A stretch of 42,663 bases of DNA from Campylobacter sp. GTDB taxonomy: Bacteria > Campylobacterota > Campylobacteria > Campylobacterales > Campylobacteraceae. The notes under the pieces are model-generated. The model searched no databases. It saw only the letters and a program-made list of their open reading frames with translations, and was not told the DNA's origin. The position numbers were made by a program, and so were the translations under genes. Numbering within the stretch: position 1 is the stretch's first letter; each line of letters begins with the position of its first letter. Positions 16,994-25,540 of the stretch are shown here, in pieces. Location of the stretch: NCBI RefSeq assembly GCF_030528245.1, contig NZ_JAUMZG010000009.1, forward strand, positions 1-42,663, given 5' to 3'.

Positions 16994-18323
16994 TTAAGGC
17001 TTTCTTAAAAAAGGCCTCCACGCCCTTCATTTCTCTTTCCAAAAGCTTAAGATCCCTAGCCTCCAAAAGCAAGCGGATGAGATTTTCCGTGCCTGAGTAG
17101 CGAAAAAGGCTAGCAATGCCCTTTTTATCAAGCTCGGCCTTGAGCTCCTTCAGGCCCTTAAGTTTGCCCAAATCCTTCTTTTGTGAAATTTTAAGATTGC
17201 TCAAAAGCTGCGGGTAGGGCTTGATGTGCCCCAAAATGGCGCTCGCGCTTTTTTTCTTTGAAAGCATCAGCGCCGAAAACTGCAAAGCCGCTATCAGGCC
17301 ATCGCCCGTTTTCGCATAGTCGCTAAAAATGATATGCCCACTCTGCTCCCCGCCGAAATTCCCCCCGCAGGCCTTGAGCTTTTCGAGCACAAATTTATCC
17401 CCCACGTTGCAGGTTTCAAGCTCGATGCCGTTTTTATTTAAAAATTCCCTCAGCGCACCGTTGCTCATGATCGTAGCCACAACGCTAGCCCTTAATTTAC
17501 CCTGCTCCTTGAGATAAAGGGCTAGGACGCCAATCAGGCTGTCTCCATTGGCCACGACCCCCTTCTCATCGACCACCACAAGCCTATCCGCATCCCCATC
17601 AAAGGCAAAGCCCACATCGGCCCTTAGCTTTTTGACCTCAAGGGCTAAATTTGCAGGATGCAAGGCGCCGCAATTTTCGTTGATGTTTAGCCCGTTGGGA
17701 TTTTCATTCATCACGATCACCTCCGCCCCAAGCTCCCTAAAAATAGTCGGTGCGACCCTGTAAGCAGCCCCGTGTGCTGTGTCCAAAACCACGCGCAGGG
17801 GCTTTAGGGTGAGGGTTTTGGGAAAGGAATTTTTAATGCTGACGATGTAGCGCCCGATGACATCATCGATGCGCTTGGCTCGGCCTATCTGCTCCATTTC
17901 TGCCTTGTTCGCCTCGATGATGGTGTCGTTAAAATAAATTTCCTCGATCTTGCGCTCGATTTCTTCGCTAAGCTTGTTGCCCTGAGAGTCAAAGAATTTG
18001 ATGCCGTTATCAAAATAAGGATTGTGCGAGGCGGAAATCATAATCCCCGCATCGCAGCGCATATCCTCGGTCAAAAAGGCTATGGCTGGGGTGGGCATGG
18101 GTCCTACTTGGATGACATTGTAGCCGATGGAGGTGAGCCCTGAGACTATGGCGTTTTCTATCATGTAGCCGCTGCGGCGCGTGTCTTTGCCGACTAAGAT
18201 GTTGTTCGTTACGGTTTTGTCTTTAAAATAAATTCCCGCCGCCATCGCCAAACGCATCGCCAGAAAGCTGTCTAAAAATTCCCCCGCCCTGCCGCGAACT
18301 CCGTCCGTGCCAAAAAGTCTCAT
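16986..18323 (-). CDS. glmM: Phosphoglucosamine mutase
   Basis: A 445-residue enzyme converting glucosamine-6-phosphate to glucosamine-1-phosphate on the way to UDP-GlcNAc, peptidoglycan and lipooligosaccharide. It shows [11 protein letters not shown] at the start, the phosphoserine loop ISASHNP (active Ser99), metal-binding DGDADR, and the phosphate-binding [11 protein letters not shown] near the C-terminus. The length is standard. GGGAG lies upstream of the ATG, and a TAAAAT -10 element is about 30 bp before it. It is the first gene of the glmM-lspA-hemJ operon. Confidence 0.97.
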   Translation of the reverse strand: MRLFGTDGVRGRAGEFLDSFLAMRLAMAAGIYFKDKTVTNNILVGKDTRRSGYMIENAIVSGLTSIGYNVIQVGPMPTPAIAFLTEDMRCDAGIMISASHNPYFDNGIKFFDSQGNKLSEEIERKIEEIYFNDTIIEANKAEMEQIGRAKRIDDVIGRYIVSIKNSFPKTLTLKPLRVVLDTAHGAAYRVAPTIFRELGAEVIVMNENPNGLNINENCGALHPANLALEVKKLRADVGFAFDGDADRLVVVDEKGVVANGDSLIGVLALYLKEQGKLRASVVATIMSNGALREFLNKNGIELETCNVGDKFVLEKLKACGGNFGGEQSGHIIFSDYAKTGDGLIAALQFSALMLSKKKSASAILGHIKPYPQLLSNLKISQKKDLGKLKGLKELKAELDKKGIASLFRYSGTENLIRLLLEARDLKLLEREMKGVEAFFKKALND

Positions 18324-18651
18324 CAGCGCTCCCTTTTGATTGAAATTTAAGATGATTTTAACCTAAATAAAGCAAATCAAACATTTTACAAGCATCATTA
18401 GAATTTCGCGCCTTAGCGTTTGGGGGCGGATTGGGCGCTAATTTTTACGCTTGGGGCACTGCTTCATTGATGGCCTAATATTTTGTTGAAATTTTACCCA
18501 TCGCGGTGGGGTGAAATGCGCCTCGCAAAAACCCTCCGCCGAGCTTTAAACCCCCTAGCTTTTAACCAGCTAAAAGGTATGTTTGGGTCGTTTAAATTTT
18601 GTTCGTTTCATTTTGCAAGAATCGAGAAGATTGAAAAGTTGCGGGGGAAAA
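18324..18651. other. Intergenic gap between divergent glmM and plsY
   Basis: No convincing gene. The glmM side (to about 18400) is AT-rich and holds a minus-strand TAAAAT -10 at 18355-18360. The middle contains an inverted repeat TTAGCG (18413-18418) and CGCTAA (18436-18441) followed by TTTTT, possibly a weak hairpin. The frame across 18483-18797 overlaps plsY and looks like a shadow. From memory C. jejuni has a cytochrome c peroxidase gene (Cj0358) in this area; I see no remnant of it. Confidence 0.5.
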
Positions 18652-19263
18652 ATGGAAAATTTAATCATCTACGCTATGGCCTATCTTTTGGGATCCGTTC
18701 CTTTTGGGCTCATTTTGACCAAAAATTTTGCAAACATCAACATCAAAAATCAAGGCTCAAAAAGCATCGGCGCGACCAATGTTTTACGCGTGGTTAAGGC
18801 AAGCGATCCAGCCCTTGCAAAGCGGCTTGCTTTTGCGACCATTGTGCTTGATTTTTCTAAGGCCTGTGTGCCCCTTTTGGTTTTGAAATTGTTAAATTAT
18901 GATTTAAATTTACTTTGGAGCGTGGCGGTTTTGATCGTTTTTGGGCATTGTTTTTCGCTTTATTTGTTTTTTGAGGGTGGCAAGGGTGTCGCTACGGGTG
19001 CTGGCGCCATGATAGTGCTTTTACCCTTGGAGCTTTTGAGCGCTTTTGCGGTGTGGCTTCTTGTGGGTAGGGTGTTTAAAATTTCATCCTTGGCATCGCT
19101 GATTGCCCTAGCGACCTTTGTCGTTGCTTCGTTCGTTTTTAACGCCGACATGCCCGTGATCGACACGCACGCGCCTGTGTTTATCATTGCCTTCATCATT
19201 TTGTATAAGCATTTACCCAATATTAAAAGATTGTTTTTTAAAGAAGAATGCAAAGTCATATAA
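18652..19263 (+). CDS. plsY: Glycerol-3-phosphate acyltransferase PlsY
   Basis: A 203-residue polytopic membrane protein that transfers the acyl group from acyl-phosphate to glycerol-3-phosphate, the first step of phospholipid synthesis. Family motifs are visible: AYLLGSVPFGLI at the N-terminus, NIKNQGSKSIGATNVLR (conserved GSxxxGATN), and GHCFSLYLFFEGGKGVATGAG. The ATG at 18652 was chosen because it gives the normal N-terminus and follows GGGGGAAAA; the frame is open further upstream without homology. It overlaps folB by 16 bp. Confidence 0.93.
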   Translation: MENLIIYAMAYLLGSVPFGLILTKNFANINIKNQGSKSIGATNVLRVVKASDPALAKRLAFATIVLDFSKACVPLLVLKLLNYDLNLLWSVAVLIVFGHCFSLYLFFEGGKGVATGAGAMIVLLPLELLSAFAVWLLVGRVFKISSLASLIALATFVVASFVFNADMPVIDTHAPVFIIAFIILYKHLPNIKRLFFKEECKVI

Positions 19264-19574
19264 AAATCAAGCTAAAATTTAAGTGCATCATAGGAATTTT
19301 GGACTTTGAACGCAAAAAAAAGCAGACTGTGATTGTGAAGATCAAGGCTAAGGCGAATGATTTTTTGGATTATGCCAAGGTCGCAAAACGCGTCAAAAAA
19401 ATCTACAAAAAACACAAATTCCAAACCATAGAAGAATCTTTAAGGTCAAGCTCCCAGAAACTCAAACAACATTTTCCGCAAATTTATTATTTAAAAATAA
19501 CCACACTCAAGCCTCAAATCATCAAAAACGCAGAGGTTGGAGCCAGCGTCAAGAATTTTTTTAATTTTTTTTAA
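19248..19574 (+). CDS. folB: Dihydroneopterin aldolase-like protein FolB
   Basis: A 108-residue protein of the FolB/dihydroneopterin aldolase family. It opens IKIKLKFKCIIGILDFERKKKQTV, matching the family pattern in which an Ile-Gly-Ile/Val-x-xx-E-R-x-x-x-Q segment shapes the pterin site. It then has YAKVAKRVKKI and a short IEESLRSSSQKL helix in place of the usual lie-x-la. It acts in folate synthesis, forming 6-hydroxymethyl-dihydropterin. The protein is unusually Lys-rich and the gene AT-richer than its neighbours. It overlaps plsY by 16 bp and corresponds to Cj0356c as recalled. Confidence 0.8.
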   Translation: MQSHIKIKLKFKCIIGILDFERKKKQTVIVKIKAKANDFLDYAKVAKRVKKIYKKHKFQTIEESLRSSSQKLKQHFPQIYYLKITTLKPQIIKNAEVGASVKNFFNFF

Positions 19575-19601
19575 GTTATATAAACATTAATTTAAGTTTC
19601 G

Positions 19602-19607
19602 TAAAAT
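19602..19607 (+). promoter_or_regulatory. Possible -10 element of cosR
   Basis: TAAAAT in GTTTCGTAAAATCGC lies 33 bp before the cosR ATG, downstream of an AT-rich stretch. A second candidate, TAGAAT at 19613-19618, cannot be excluded. Confidence 0.35.
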
Positions 19608-19639
19608 CGCTTTAGAATTTTTTAATCAAAGGATGCAAA

Positions 19640-20311
19640 ATGAGAATTTTAGTTGTGGAAGATGACATTGGTCTTAACAGAACCATCATAGATAATCTTA
19701 ATAAATTTGGCTATCAAACCGACTCTGCGGAGAATTTTAAAGATAGCGAGTATTTTATTGAAATCAGGCATTATAACCTCGTTTTGGCGAACTGGACTCT
19801 TGCCGATGGCGAGTGCGCGGATCTCATTCACACCATCAAACAAAAATCGCCCAAAACATCCGTGATTGTCATTTCTTCTAAGAATGACAAAGAAAATGAG
19901 CTTAAGGCCTTGAAGGCTGGGGCTGATGATTTCATCAAAAAGCCTTTGGATTATGATCTTCTTTTGGCTAGGATTGAGGCTAGGCTGAGGCTTGGTGGTA
20001 CGAATGTGATCAAGATTGAAGATCTGATCATCGATCCCGATGAGGAAAAAATCACCTACAAGGGGCAGGATATCGAGCTCAAAGGCAAGCCCTTTGAGGT
20101 CCTCACGCATCTGGCCAGACACTCCGATCAGATCGTTTCCAAAGAGCAGCTTTTGGATGCGATTTGGGAGGAGCCCGAGCTAGTAACCCCCAATGTCATC
20201 GAGGTGGCCATCAATCAAATCCGCCAAAAAATGGACAAGCCCCTAGACATCTCTACCATAGAAACGGTGCGTCGCAGGGGCTACCGTTTTTGTTTTTCTA
20301 AAAAATCTTAA
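19640..20311 (+). CDS. cosR: Orphan response regulator CosR, oxidative stress regulator
   Basis: A 223-residue OmpR-type regulator with an N-terminal receiver domain and a C-terminal winged helix (PFEVLTHLARHSDQIVSKEQ, then TVRRRGYRF). Position 51, where the phospho-accepting Asp should be, is Asn (LVLANWTLADGE), so it cannot be phosphorylated in the usual way; the same feature is known for C. jejuni CosR. A single Cys is present at 218 (FCFSKKS), the residue reported to sense oxidation in CosR. In Campylobacter CosR is essential and controls oxidative-stress and efflux genes, including cmeABC, which lies in this window. AAAGGA precedes the ATG, and a hairpin follows the stop. Confidence 0.95.
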   Translation: MRILVVEDDIGLNRTIIDNLNKFGYQTDSAENFKDSEYFIEIRHYNLVLANWTLADGECADLIHTIKQKSPKTSVIVISSKNDKENELKALKAGADDFIKKPLDYDLLLARIEARLRLGGTNVIKIEDLIIDPDEEKITYKGQDIELKGKPFEVLTHLARHSDQIVSKEQLLDAIWEEPELVTPNVIEVAINQIRQKMDKPLDISTIETVRRRGYRFCFSKKS

Positions 20312-20336
20312 AATTCCATTTTGACGCGGAATTTTT
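20310..20336 (+). terminator. Terminator hairpin after cosR
   Basis: AAAATTCC (20310-20317) pairs with GGAATTTT (20328-20335) across a 10-base loop, and the 3' arm runs into a short T-run. It starts at the cosR stop codon. Confidence 0.55.
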
Positions 20337-20349
20337 AACCTTGTTATTG

Positions 20350-20355
20350 TATAAG
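20350..20355 (+). promoter_or_regulatory. Probable -10 element of the ferredoxin-ppx operon
   Basis: TATAAG lies 25 bp before the ferredoxin ATG and just after the cosR hairpin. The upstream sequence is T-rich. Confidence 0.45.
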
Positions 20356-20379
20356 CTTTTTTATTTGAAAGGGTGAGCG

Positions 20380-20625
20380 ATGTCTCTTTTGATAACCAAA
20401 GATTGCGTGTGTTGTGATGCTTGTAGGGAGGAGTGCCCGGATGGTGCGATTTATGAAAACAGCCCCATTTATGTGATCGATCCTGATTTGTGCTCTGAGT
20501 GCGTTAATGATTTTTCCGAGCCTGTTTGCATAGTCGCCTGTCCTTATGAGTGCATTGTGCCCGATCCTAATAATGTGGAAAGCATAGAGGAATTGCGGCT
20601 TAAAAATCGTAACCGAGAATTTTAA
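20380..20625 (+). CDS. fdxB: 2[4Fe-4S] ferredoxin (Cj0354-like)
   Basis: An 81-residue ferredoxin. The first cluster ligands are in CVCCDACREECP (C9, C12, C15, C19). The second group is C38, C41, C50 and C54, so eight residues separate C41 from C50; this CX2CX8CX3C spacing plus a C-terminal helix is the Allochromatium-type (Alvin) low-potential ferredoxin pattern. It would carry electrons for enzymes such as the pyruvate:ferredoxin oxidoreductase encoded later in the window (inference). Its stop overlaps the start of the ppx gene (TAATG). Confidence 0.93.
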   Translation: MSLLITKDCVCCDACREECPDGAIYENSPIYVIDPDLCSECVNDFSEPVCIVACPYECIVPDPNNVESIEELRLKNRNREF

Positions 20626-22079
20626 TGGCAAAAAAAACTGCCGTTATAGATTTGGGTTCTAATTCCATAAGAATGATAGTTTTTGAAAAAACATCCCGTT
20701 ATGGTTTTTACACTGCGGCAGAATTTAAAAGGAGGGTGCGGCTGGGTGAAAACGCATACAACAACGGCAAAATTCTCCAAGAAAGCGCCATGCAAAGGGC
20801 TGAAGAGGCCTTGGGCTTTTTCAAAGAATGCGCCGCGAGGCATAAATGTGCCAAAATACTCATCGTCGGCACTTCCGCTTTAAGGGACGCACCCAATTCT
20901 AAAGACTTTATCAAGAGAATCAAAGACAAATTGGGGCTAAACATTCGCTGCATTGATGGCAAAAATGAAAGCTACTTGGGTGGATTGGCGGCTTTGAATT
21001 TGCTAAGTCCCTTTGGGGACGCCACAACCTTAGACATCGGCGGCGGCTCCAGTGAGCTGTGCCTCATCAAAAACAACAAAATCATCGATTGTATATCCCT
21101 AGACATTGGCACGGTGAGGCTTAAGGAGCTTTTTTATGATGCGGATAAGCTGGACGCTCTGGATGCTTTTTTGGAGCCCTTGCTGGAGCGCATCCCCCCT
21201 CATTTTAGCAATCACAACCTCATCGCGATAGGCGGGAGCTTGAGGGCCATCTCCAACTCCATCATGCAAAAAAATTCCTACGCCCTCAAAAATCTCCACG
21301 ACTTTTGTTACGATTTTAAGAAAGAAAAAGGCCATATTTTAAAGATTTTAAATTCAAACACGGACGCCCTGATAAATTGCGGCATCAAAAGAGACCGCTT
21401 TGATACGATTAAAGAGGGGGCCTTGATCTTTGTCAAAATCGCCCAAAAACTCGGTGCAAGGAGGATTATCACAAGCGGAGTTGGGATTCGCGAGGGGGTT
21501 TATTTGCAAGATTTATTAAGGCCTGCAAGTCGCTTCCCTCATAATTTTAATCCCAGCTTAAGATCCCTTCAAGATAGATTTTTAAAAAAGGAGCTTCGTT
21601 ACAAAACCTCATATTTTGCTGCGAAAATTTTTGAGATTTTGCGAGAAATTCACGGCTTGGATCACAGATACAAGCACCTCTTACTCACCGCAGCCAAGCT
21701 CTGTCATATTGGGGAGTGCTTGAATTTTTATTTCGCCAATGAACATGCGGCGCATTTTATTTTGGGGGGGCTTAATTATGGATTTTCTCACCAAGACAAG
21801 GCCCTCATCGCAAGCCTCATCAAGCTCAATGGAAAAAAGCCAAATCCCTACAACAACGACCCGCTAACCGCCCTACTACCGCACATCAAGATTGTCATTT
21901 GGCTGGGTTTCATGCTGGGGCTTGCTAAAAACATTCATGAGGACGGGGTTGAGTTTAAATTTCTTAATAATACCTTATACATCTACAGCCCTGCAAAAAG
22001 GCTCAATCTGCCCCAAGATGAGTTGAAAAAAATCGCCAAGCCCACCATCATAGCCCTAGCTATCAATCAAAGGCCCTAA
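20625..22079 (+). CDS. ppx: Exopolyphosphatase/guanosine pentaphosphatase (Ppx/GppA family)
   Basis: A 484-residue member of the actin-like ATPase superfamily. DLGSNSIRMIVFE at the N-terminus and TLDIGGGSSELCL near 137-150 are the two phosphate-binding motifs, and IAIGGSLRAIS and IITSGVGIREGVY follow. The C-terminal third resembles the HD-like domain found in longer family members. Members hydrolyse polyphosphate and/or pppGpp; C. jejuni has two copies (Cj0353c and Cj0604-type genes, as recalled), and this is the first. A run of 7 G (21764-21770) encodes LGG in frame. The 3' end overlaps the convergent fliO-like gene by 4 bp. Confidence 0.92.
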   Translation: MAKKTAVIDLGSNSIRMIVFEKTSRYGFYTAAEFKRRVRLGENAYNNGKILQESAMQRAEEALGFFKECAARHKCAKILIVGTSALRDAPNSKDFIKRIKDKLGLNIRCIDGKNESYLGGLAALNLLSPFGDATTLDIGGGSSELCLIKNNKIIDCISLDIGTVRLKELFYDADKLDALDAFLEPLLERIPPHFSNHNLIAIGGSLRAISNSIMQKNSYALKNLHDFCYDFKKEKGHILKILNSNTDALINCGIKRDRFDTIKEGALIFVKIAQKLGARRIITSGVGIREGVYLQDLLRPASRFPHNFNPSLRSLQDRFLKKELRYKTSYFAAKIFEILREIHGLDHRYKHLLLTAAKLCHIGECLNFYFANEHAAHFILGGLNYGFSHQDKALIASLIKLNGKKPNPYNNDPLTALLPHIKIVIWLGFMLGLAKNIHEDGVEFKFLNNTLYIYSPAKRLNLPQDELKKIAKPTIIALAINQRP

Positions 22080-22837
22080 GTTTTCCTCTGCCTTTCTAAA
22101 ATGAGGTTTTGAATTTTTCTTTTGTTTTCCTCAAAAAACGAGTCGAAATTTTTCTCTTTGTCCTCTGTGCGCTCATCCTGCAAAAGCTCCCTGCTCTCCA
22201 AAAGCAAATTGGACGCTCCGACAATCAAAACATAGCGCTTATTTTCGTAATCCAAAACCATCAATCGATTATTCCTATCCAAGCCCCTTTGAAATTTGAG
22301 ACGAAAATCCCCGCTCTCACCCCCCTTCGTCCTCTTAAGCCACCACAAAGCAAAAAGCAAAAGCACTAAAACCAGCACCACCAAAATATAAGTCGTGTAA
22401 TCGTAGTCTTTTAAATTTGGATTTTTAGCCTGAGTTAGGGTTTGATTATCATCCAAAACACTGACCTTTTTTTCGCTCAAAATTTTCCCAGCTGGCAAAG
22501 CACGGATGCGAACTCCAAATTTATCATTCACAGAACTGATGGAAAAATCAAGCTTTTTTTTGTTTTGAAACATGATGAAGGTTTTGTTGTCCTTGTGCGT
22601 GATTTGAATTTTATCCACAAGCTTGGAATTTAGAGTCTTAAGGTCGTTTTTGGCCTCGAGGTTTTCAAAGCTCAAAAGCGTGAAATCGCCATTCTTGCTC
22701 TGCGAAATCCTACCCTCATAGGCCCCGTCAAAAGAAAGCATCAAATCGACGCGGTCATTTCTATCGTAAATATTATAGTCGATCAAACGCACCCCAAACA
22801 AAGGCAGAGCAAAAAGCAAAAAAAATATCCCCCGCAT
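22076..22837 (-). CDS. FliO-like flagellar export protein (Cj0352-like)
   Basis: A 253-residue protein with a signal peptide (MRGIFFLLFALPLFG), a periplasmic beta-rich region (about 20-115), one transmembrane segment near 150-168 (YILVVLVLVLLLFALWWLK) and a cytoplasmic tail with LDRNNRLMVLDYENKRYVLIVGASNLLLE. That tail matches the core of FliO, a helper of flagellar type III export assembly. Epsilonproteobacterial FliO proteins differ from E. coli FliO by their periplasmic N-terminal region. Its ATG shares the A of the fliN stop. Position after fliN supports a flagellar role. Many annotations call it only a transmembrane protein. Confidence 0.72.
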   Translation of the reverse strand: MRGIFFLLFALPLFGVRLIDYNIYDRNDRVDLMLSFDGAYEGRISQSKNGDFTLLSFENLEAKNDLKTLNSKLVDKIQITHKDNKTFIMFQNKKKLDFSISSVNDKFGVRIRALPAGKILSEKKVSVLDDNQTLTQAKNPNLKDYDYTTYILVVLVLVLLLFALWWLKRTKGGESGDFRLKFQRGLDRNNRLMVLDYENKRYVLIVGASNLLLESRELLQDERTEDKEKNFDSFFEENKRKIQNLILERQRKT

Positions 22838-23142
22838 CAAATTTCTTTTTTGAAGTATTGCAAAACCGTTTTGGAATCTAAAATTTCATTAATCCTAATG
22901 GCGAGATTTTTCTCATAAACCATCACCTCACCCTTGCCAAAAATTCTTTTATTGATATACAGCTCCACGCTCTCTCCAGCGGGCTTTTCAAGGTCGATCA
23001 CCGAGCCAACCTCCAGCCTCAAAAGCTCCGCCACGCTCATATTGGTCGTGCCAAGCTCACTGACAAATTCCACCGTGATATCTAAGATGTCCTCATAAGA
23101 TTGCAAGAGGCCATGCACATCCTGCCCCAAGTCATCCTTCAT
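22837..23142 (-). CDS. fliN: Flagellar motor switch protein FliN
   Basis: A 101-residue protein that is essentially one SpoA/surface-presentation domain: LDITVEFVSELGTTNMSVAELLRLEVGSV and then the ELYINKRIFGKGEVMVYEKNLAIRI core. FliN forms the lower ring of the flagellar C-ring and contributes to switching and export. The start overlaps the upstream cheX-like gene by 4 bp, and the stop overlaps the fliO-like start, so the three are one translationally coupled operon. Confidence 0.95.
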   Translation of the reverse strand: MKDDLGQDVHGLLQSYEDILDITVEFVSELGTTNMSVAELLRLEVGSVIDLEKPAGESVELYINKRIFGKGEVMVYEKNLAIRINEILDSKTVLQYFKKEI

Positions 23143-23564
23143 ATTTTGATGAAGCCTATTCTAAAAAAATACCCATCAAGCTCATAGCTCAAGGCCTCAT
23201 CCAAAACGATCTTTGAAAAATCCACCCGGCCAAGATACTCAGGAATGCCCAATTTATACACACCCTTCCCCCTACCATCGTTGAATAAATTTTTCGCATA
23301 GCCTATGATTTGATTGGCGCATTCTTTGGACAAATCGCACCAATTGTCCTCTTTGAATTTGTGATTGCTCACCAAAACATCGGCAAATTTTTTCAAAATT
23401 TCCTCAGGGAAAAAAAGATAAAAATGATAAGCGTCGACATTTTCGCCCTCGATGGGGATGGAGGCTCCATACAGCTCACCTCCTATATTTTCGGCCTTTT
23501 GTAGATGCAACTTCAAAATATGCTCGCAAAAATGCGTGATGGAGTACTCCAAAACTTTCACCAT
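23139..23564 (-). CDS. CheX/CheC-like chemotaxis phosphatase (Cj0350-like)
   Basis: A 141-residue protein of the CheC/CheX/FliY fold. The key helix shows LSKECANQIIG, with E81 and N84 forming the ExxN signature that CheX and CheC use to dephosphorylate CheY-P. Only one such motif is present and no SpoA domain, so it is CheX-like rather than FliY. Position as first gene before fliN and a fliO-like gene fits a role at the motor. AAGGATGAGG precedes the ATG, and a consensus TATAAT lies about 30 bp upstream. Activity is an inference from the motif. Confidence 0.7.
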   Translation of the reverse strand: MVKVLEYSITHFCEHILKLHLQKAENIGGELYGASIPIEGENVDAYHFYLFFPEEILKKFADVLVSNHKFKEDNWCDLSKECANQIIGYAKNLFNDGRGKGVYKLGIPEYLGRVDFSKIVLDEALSYELDGYFFRIGFIKI

Positions 23565-23593
23565 AGCCTCATCCTTAAAATAAAATTCAGGTC

Positions 23594-23599
23594 ATTATA
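23594..23599 (-). promoter_or_regulatory. -10 element of the cheX-like/fliN/fliO-like operon
   Basis: A perfect minus-strand TATAAT lies 29 bp before the first ATG, in the 58-bp gap after trpB-trpA territory. This suggests the flagellar genes have their own sigma-70-type promoter; no sigma-54 or sigma-28 consensus was noticed. Confidence 0.55.
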
Positions 23600-23622
23600 A
23601 TAATACAAAGTAAATTTTAAAC

Positions 23623-24372
23623 TCAGGCCTTAAATATTTTCCCAACCCTCTCCACCAAAAGATCCACATCCTCGCTCTCAAATTCCCGCACCACGCTCGT
23701 GCCCACTATCGCCCCATCGGCGATTTTATGGATGGCTCTCACATCCGCATTATCCTTCACGCCAAAGCCCACAAAAATCGGCAAAGAGGTCATCTCCCTA
23801 AGCTCAGCCACCTTGCGCTCCAGCGCCCCATACTCCCCGCTCTTTCCCCCGGTCAGCCCCGCATAGGACAAAAGGTAAATGAAGCCCCGCGCATTTTTCA
23901 CCAGCTTTTTCATCCTCTCTTTCGGCGTGGTTACACTCACAAGCGTGATCAGAGCTATGCCGCAGCTATCGCACTCCTCACGCAGGGGCCCACTCTCCTC
24001 AAAACTCAGCTCAGGCACGATCAGTCCACAAATTCCAACCCTCTTAGCCTCCCTCACAAAGCGTCTCAGCCCGTAGGAAAAAATCACATTATAATACACC
24101 ATAAATACCAAGGCCTTATCCGTCTCCACCCTCTCCAAAAGCTCAAAAATTTGCCCCAGTCCCACGCCCAGCTCCAGGGCCCTAGCTGCCGCTTGCGCGA
24201 TGAGCTCACCATCAGCGATGGGATCGCTATAGGGCACGCCCAGCTCCAAAATATCCACTCCGCACTCCCCCAGTCGCTTGATGAATTCCCCGCTCACCTC
24301 CAGGCTAGGATAGCCCATCACCGCGTAGGCCACATTGGCCTTTTCTTTGTAAAATTTCCTAAAATCAACCAT
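23623..24372 (-). CDS. trpA: Tryptophan synthase alpha chain
   Basis: A 249-residue TIM-barrel enzyme that releases indole from indole-3-glycerol phosphate. AYAVMGYPSLE and ILELGVPYSDPIADG carry the catalytic Glu and Asp; FIYLLSYAGLTGGKSG and FVGFGVKD form the phosphate site. It is the last gene of the trp operon and overlaps trpB by 8 bp. No terminator is obvious in the 58 bp before the flagellar operon. Confidence 0.97.
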   Translation of the reverse strand: MVDFRKFYKEKANVAYAVMGYPSLEVSGEFIKRLGECGVDILELGVPYSDPIADGELIAQAAARALELGVGLGQIFELLERVETDKALVFMVYYNVIFSYGLRRFVREAKRVGICGLIVPELSFEESGPLREECDSCGIALITLVSVTTPKERMKKLVKNARGFIYLLSYAGLTGGKSGEYGALERKVAELREMTSLPIFVGFGVKDNADVRAIHKIADGAIVGTSVVREFESEDVDLLVERVGKIFKA

Positions 24373-25540
24373 AAATCGTCCCCTTTTTATAGTCCCTAAT
24401 CGTCTGCATGTCCTTATCCCCCCTGCCCGATAAATTCACCACTATCACGCTTTTTTTCTTCAAATTCGCGCAAAGCTCCTTCAAATGCGCTAGAGCGTGC
24501 GCGCTCTCCACCGCCGGGATGATCCCCTCCTCCCTGCAAAGCTCCTTCAAGGCCCTCACGCACTCATCATCACTCACCGCCACATACTCACCCCTTCCAC
24601 TCGCGCACAAATGCGCATGCAAGGGCCCCACACCCGGATAATCAAGCCCCGCAGAAATGCTATGCACGGGCAAAATATTCCCCGCTTCATCCTGAAGAAC
24701 CTTCGTCTTCATCCCGTGGATGATGCCCGTTTTGCCCCGCGTGAGTGTCGCGGCATGGTAGGGCGTATCCACACCCAGTCCCGCTGCCTCCACGCCGATG
24801 AGCCTCACCCTCTCGTCCTTTAAAAATTCATAAAAAATTCCCGCCGCATTGCTACCCCCACCCACGGCCGCGATGATGATGTCTGGCTTTTTGGCGCATT
24901 TTTTAAGCTGGGCCCTGCATTCCTTGCCGATGATGCTTTGAAAATGCGTAACCATCTGCGGGTAGGGGTAGGGCCCCACGGCCGAGCCCACCACATAAAA
25001 TAAATTCTCCAAATCACTCACCCAGGCCCCAATCGCCGCCGTAGTCGCCTCCTTGAGCGTCCTAAGTCCCTTCGTGATGGCATGGACCCTAGCACCTAAA
25101 AGCTCGATTTTATAGACATTCAGGGCCTGCCTTTGCGCATCCACCTCCCCCATAAAAATTTCACACTCAAGTCCCAAAAGTGCCGCCGCTGTGGCCGTGG
25201 CAAGCCCGTGCTGACCGGCGCCCGTTTCTGCGATGACCTTCTTTTTTCCCATTTTTTTGGCTAGGAGGGCTTGGGCGAGGGCGTTGTTGATTTTATGCGC
25301 TCCCGTGTGATTCAAATCCTCTCTTTTGAGGTAAATTTCATGCCCGTATTTCTGGCTCAAATTTTTCGCAAAATAAAGCGGCGTGGGGCGCCCGACATAG
25401 TTTTTCAGCAAGGCGGACAATTCTTTTTTAAAGCCCTTATCCTTGCGGAATTTCAAAAATCCCGCCTCCAGCTCACTCAAAGCAAACATCGCACTCTCAG
25501 GCAAAAACTGCCCCCCAAATTCCCCATAATAGCGCTTCAT
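24365..25540 (-). CDS. trpB: Tryptophan synthase beta chain
   Basis: A 391-residue pyridoxal-phosphate enzyme that joins indole and serine. The Schiff-base Lys is in DLNHTGAHKINNALAQA, and VIAETGAGQHG follows, with the phosphate-binding GGGSNAAG. It forms the alpha2beta2 channelling complex with TrpA encoded next, overlapping by 8 bp. It starts 4 bp inside the trpF 3' end. It is a TrpB1-type sequence by its GRPTPLYFAKNLSQ opening. Confidence 0.97.
   Translation of the reverse strand: MKRYYGEFGGQFLPESAMFALSELEAGFLKFRKDKGFKKELSALLKNYVGRPTPLYFAKNLSQKYGHEIYLKREDLNHTGAHKINNALAQALLAKKMGKKKVIAETGAGQHGLATATAAALLGLECEIFMGEVDAQRQALNVYKIELLGARVHAITKGLRTLKEATTAAIGAWVSDLENLFYVVGSAVGPYPYPQMVTHFQSIIGKECRAQLKKCAKKPDIIIAAVGGGSNAAGIFYEFLKDERVRLIGVEAAGLGVDTPYHAATLTRGKTGIIHGMKTKVLQDEAGNILPVHSISAGLDYPGVGPLHAHLCASGRGEYVAVSDDECVRALKELCREEGIIPAVESAHALAHLKELCANLKKKSVIVVNLSGRGDKDMQTIRDYKKGTIYG

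Noticed and set aside
18483-18797. 104-codon ORF upstream of and overlapping plsY
   Set aside because: Most of it is plsY read in another frame; no ribosome-binding site or family features.
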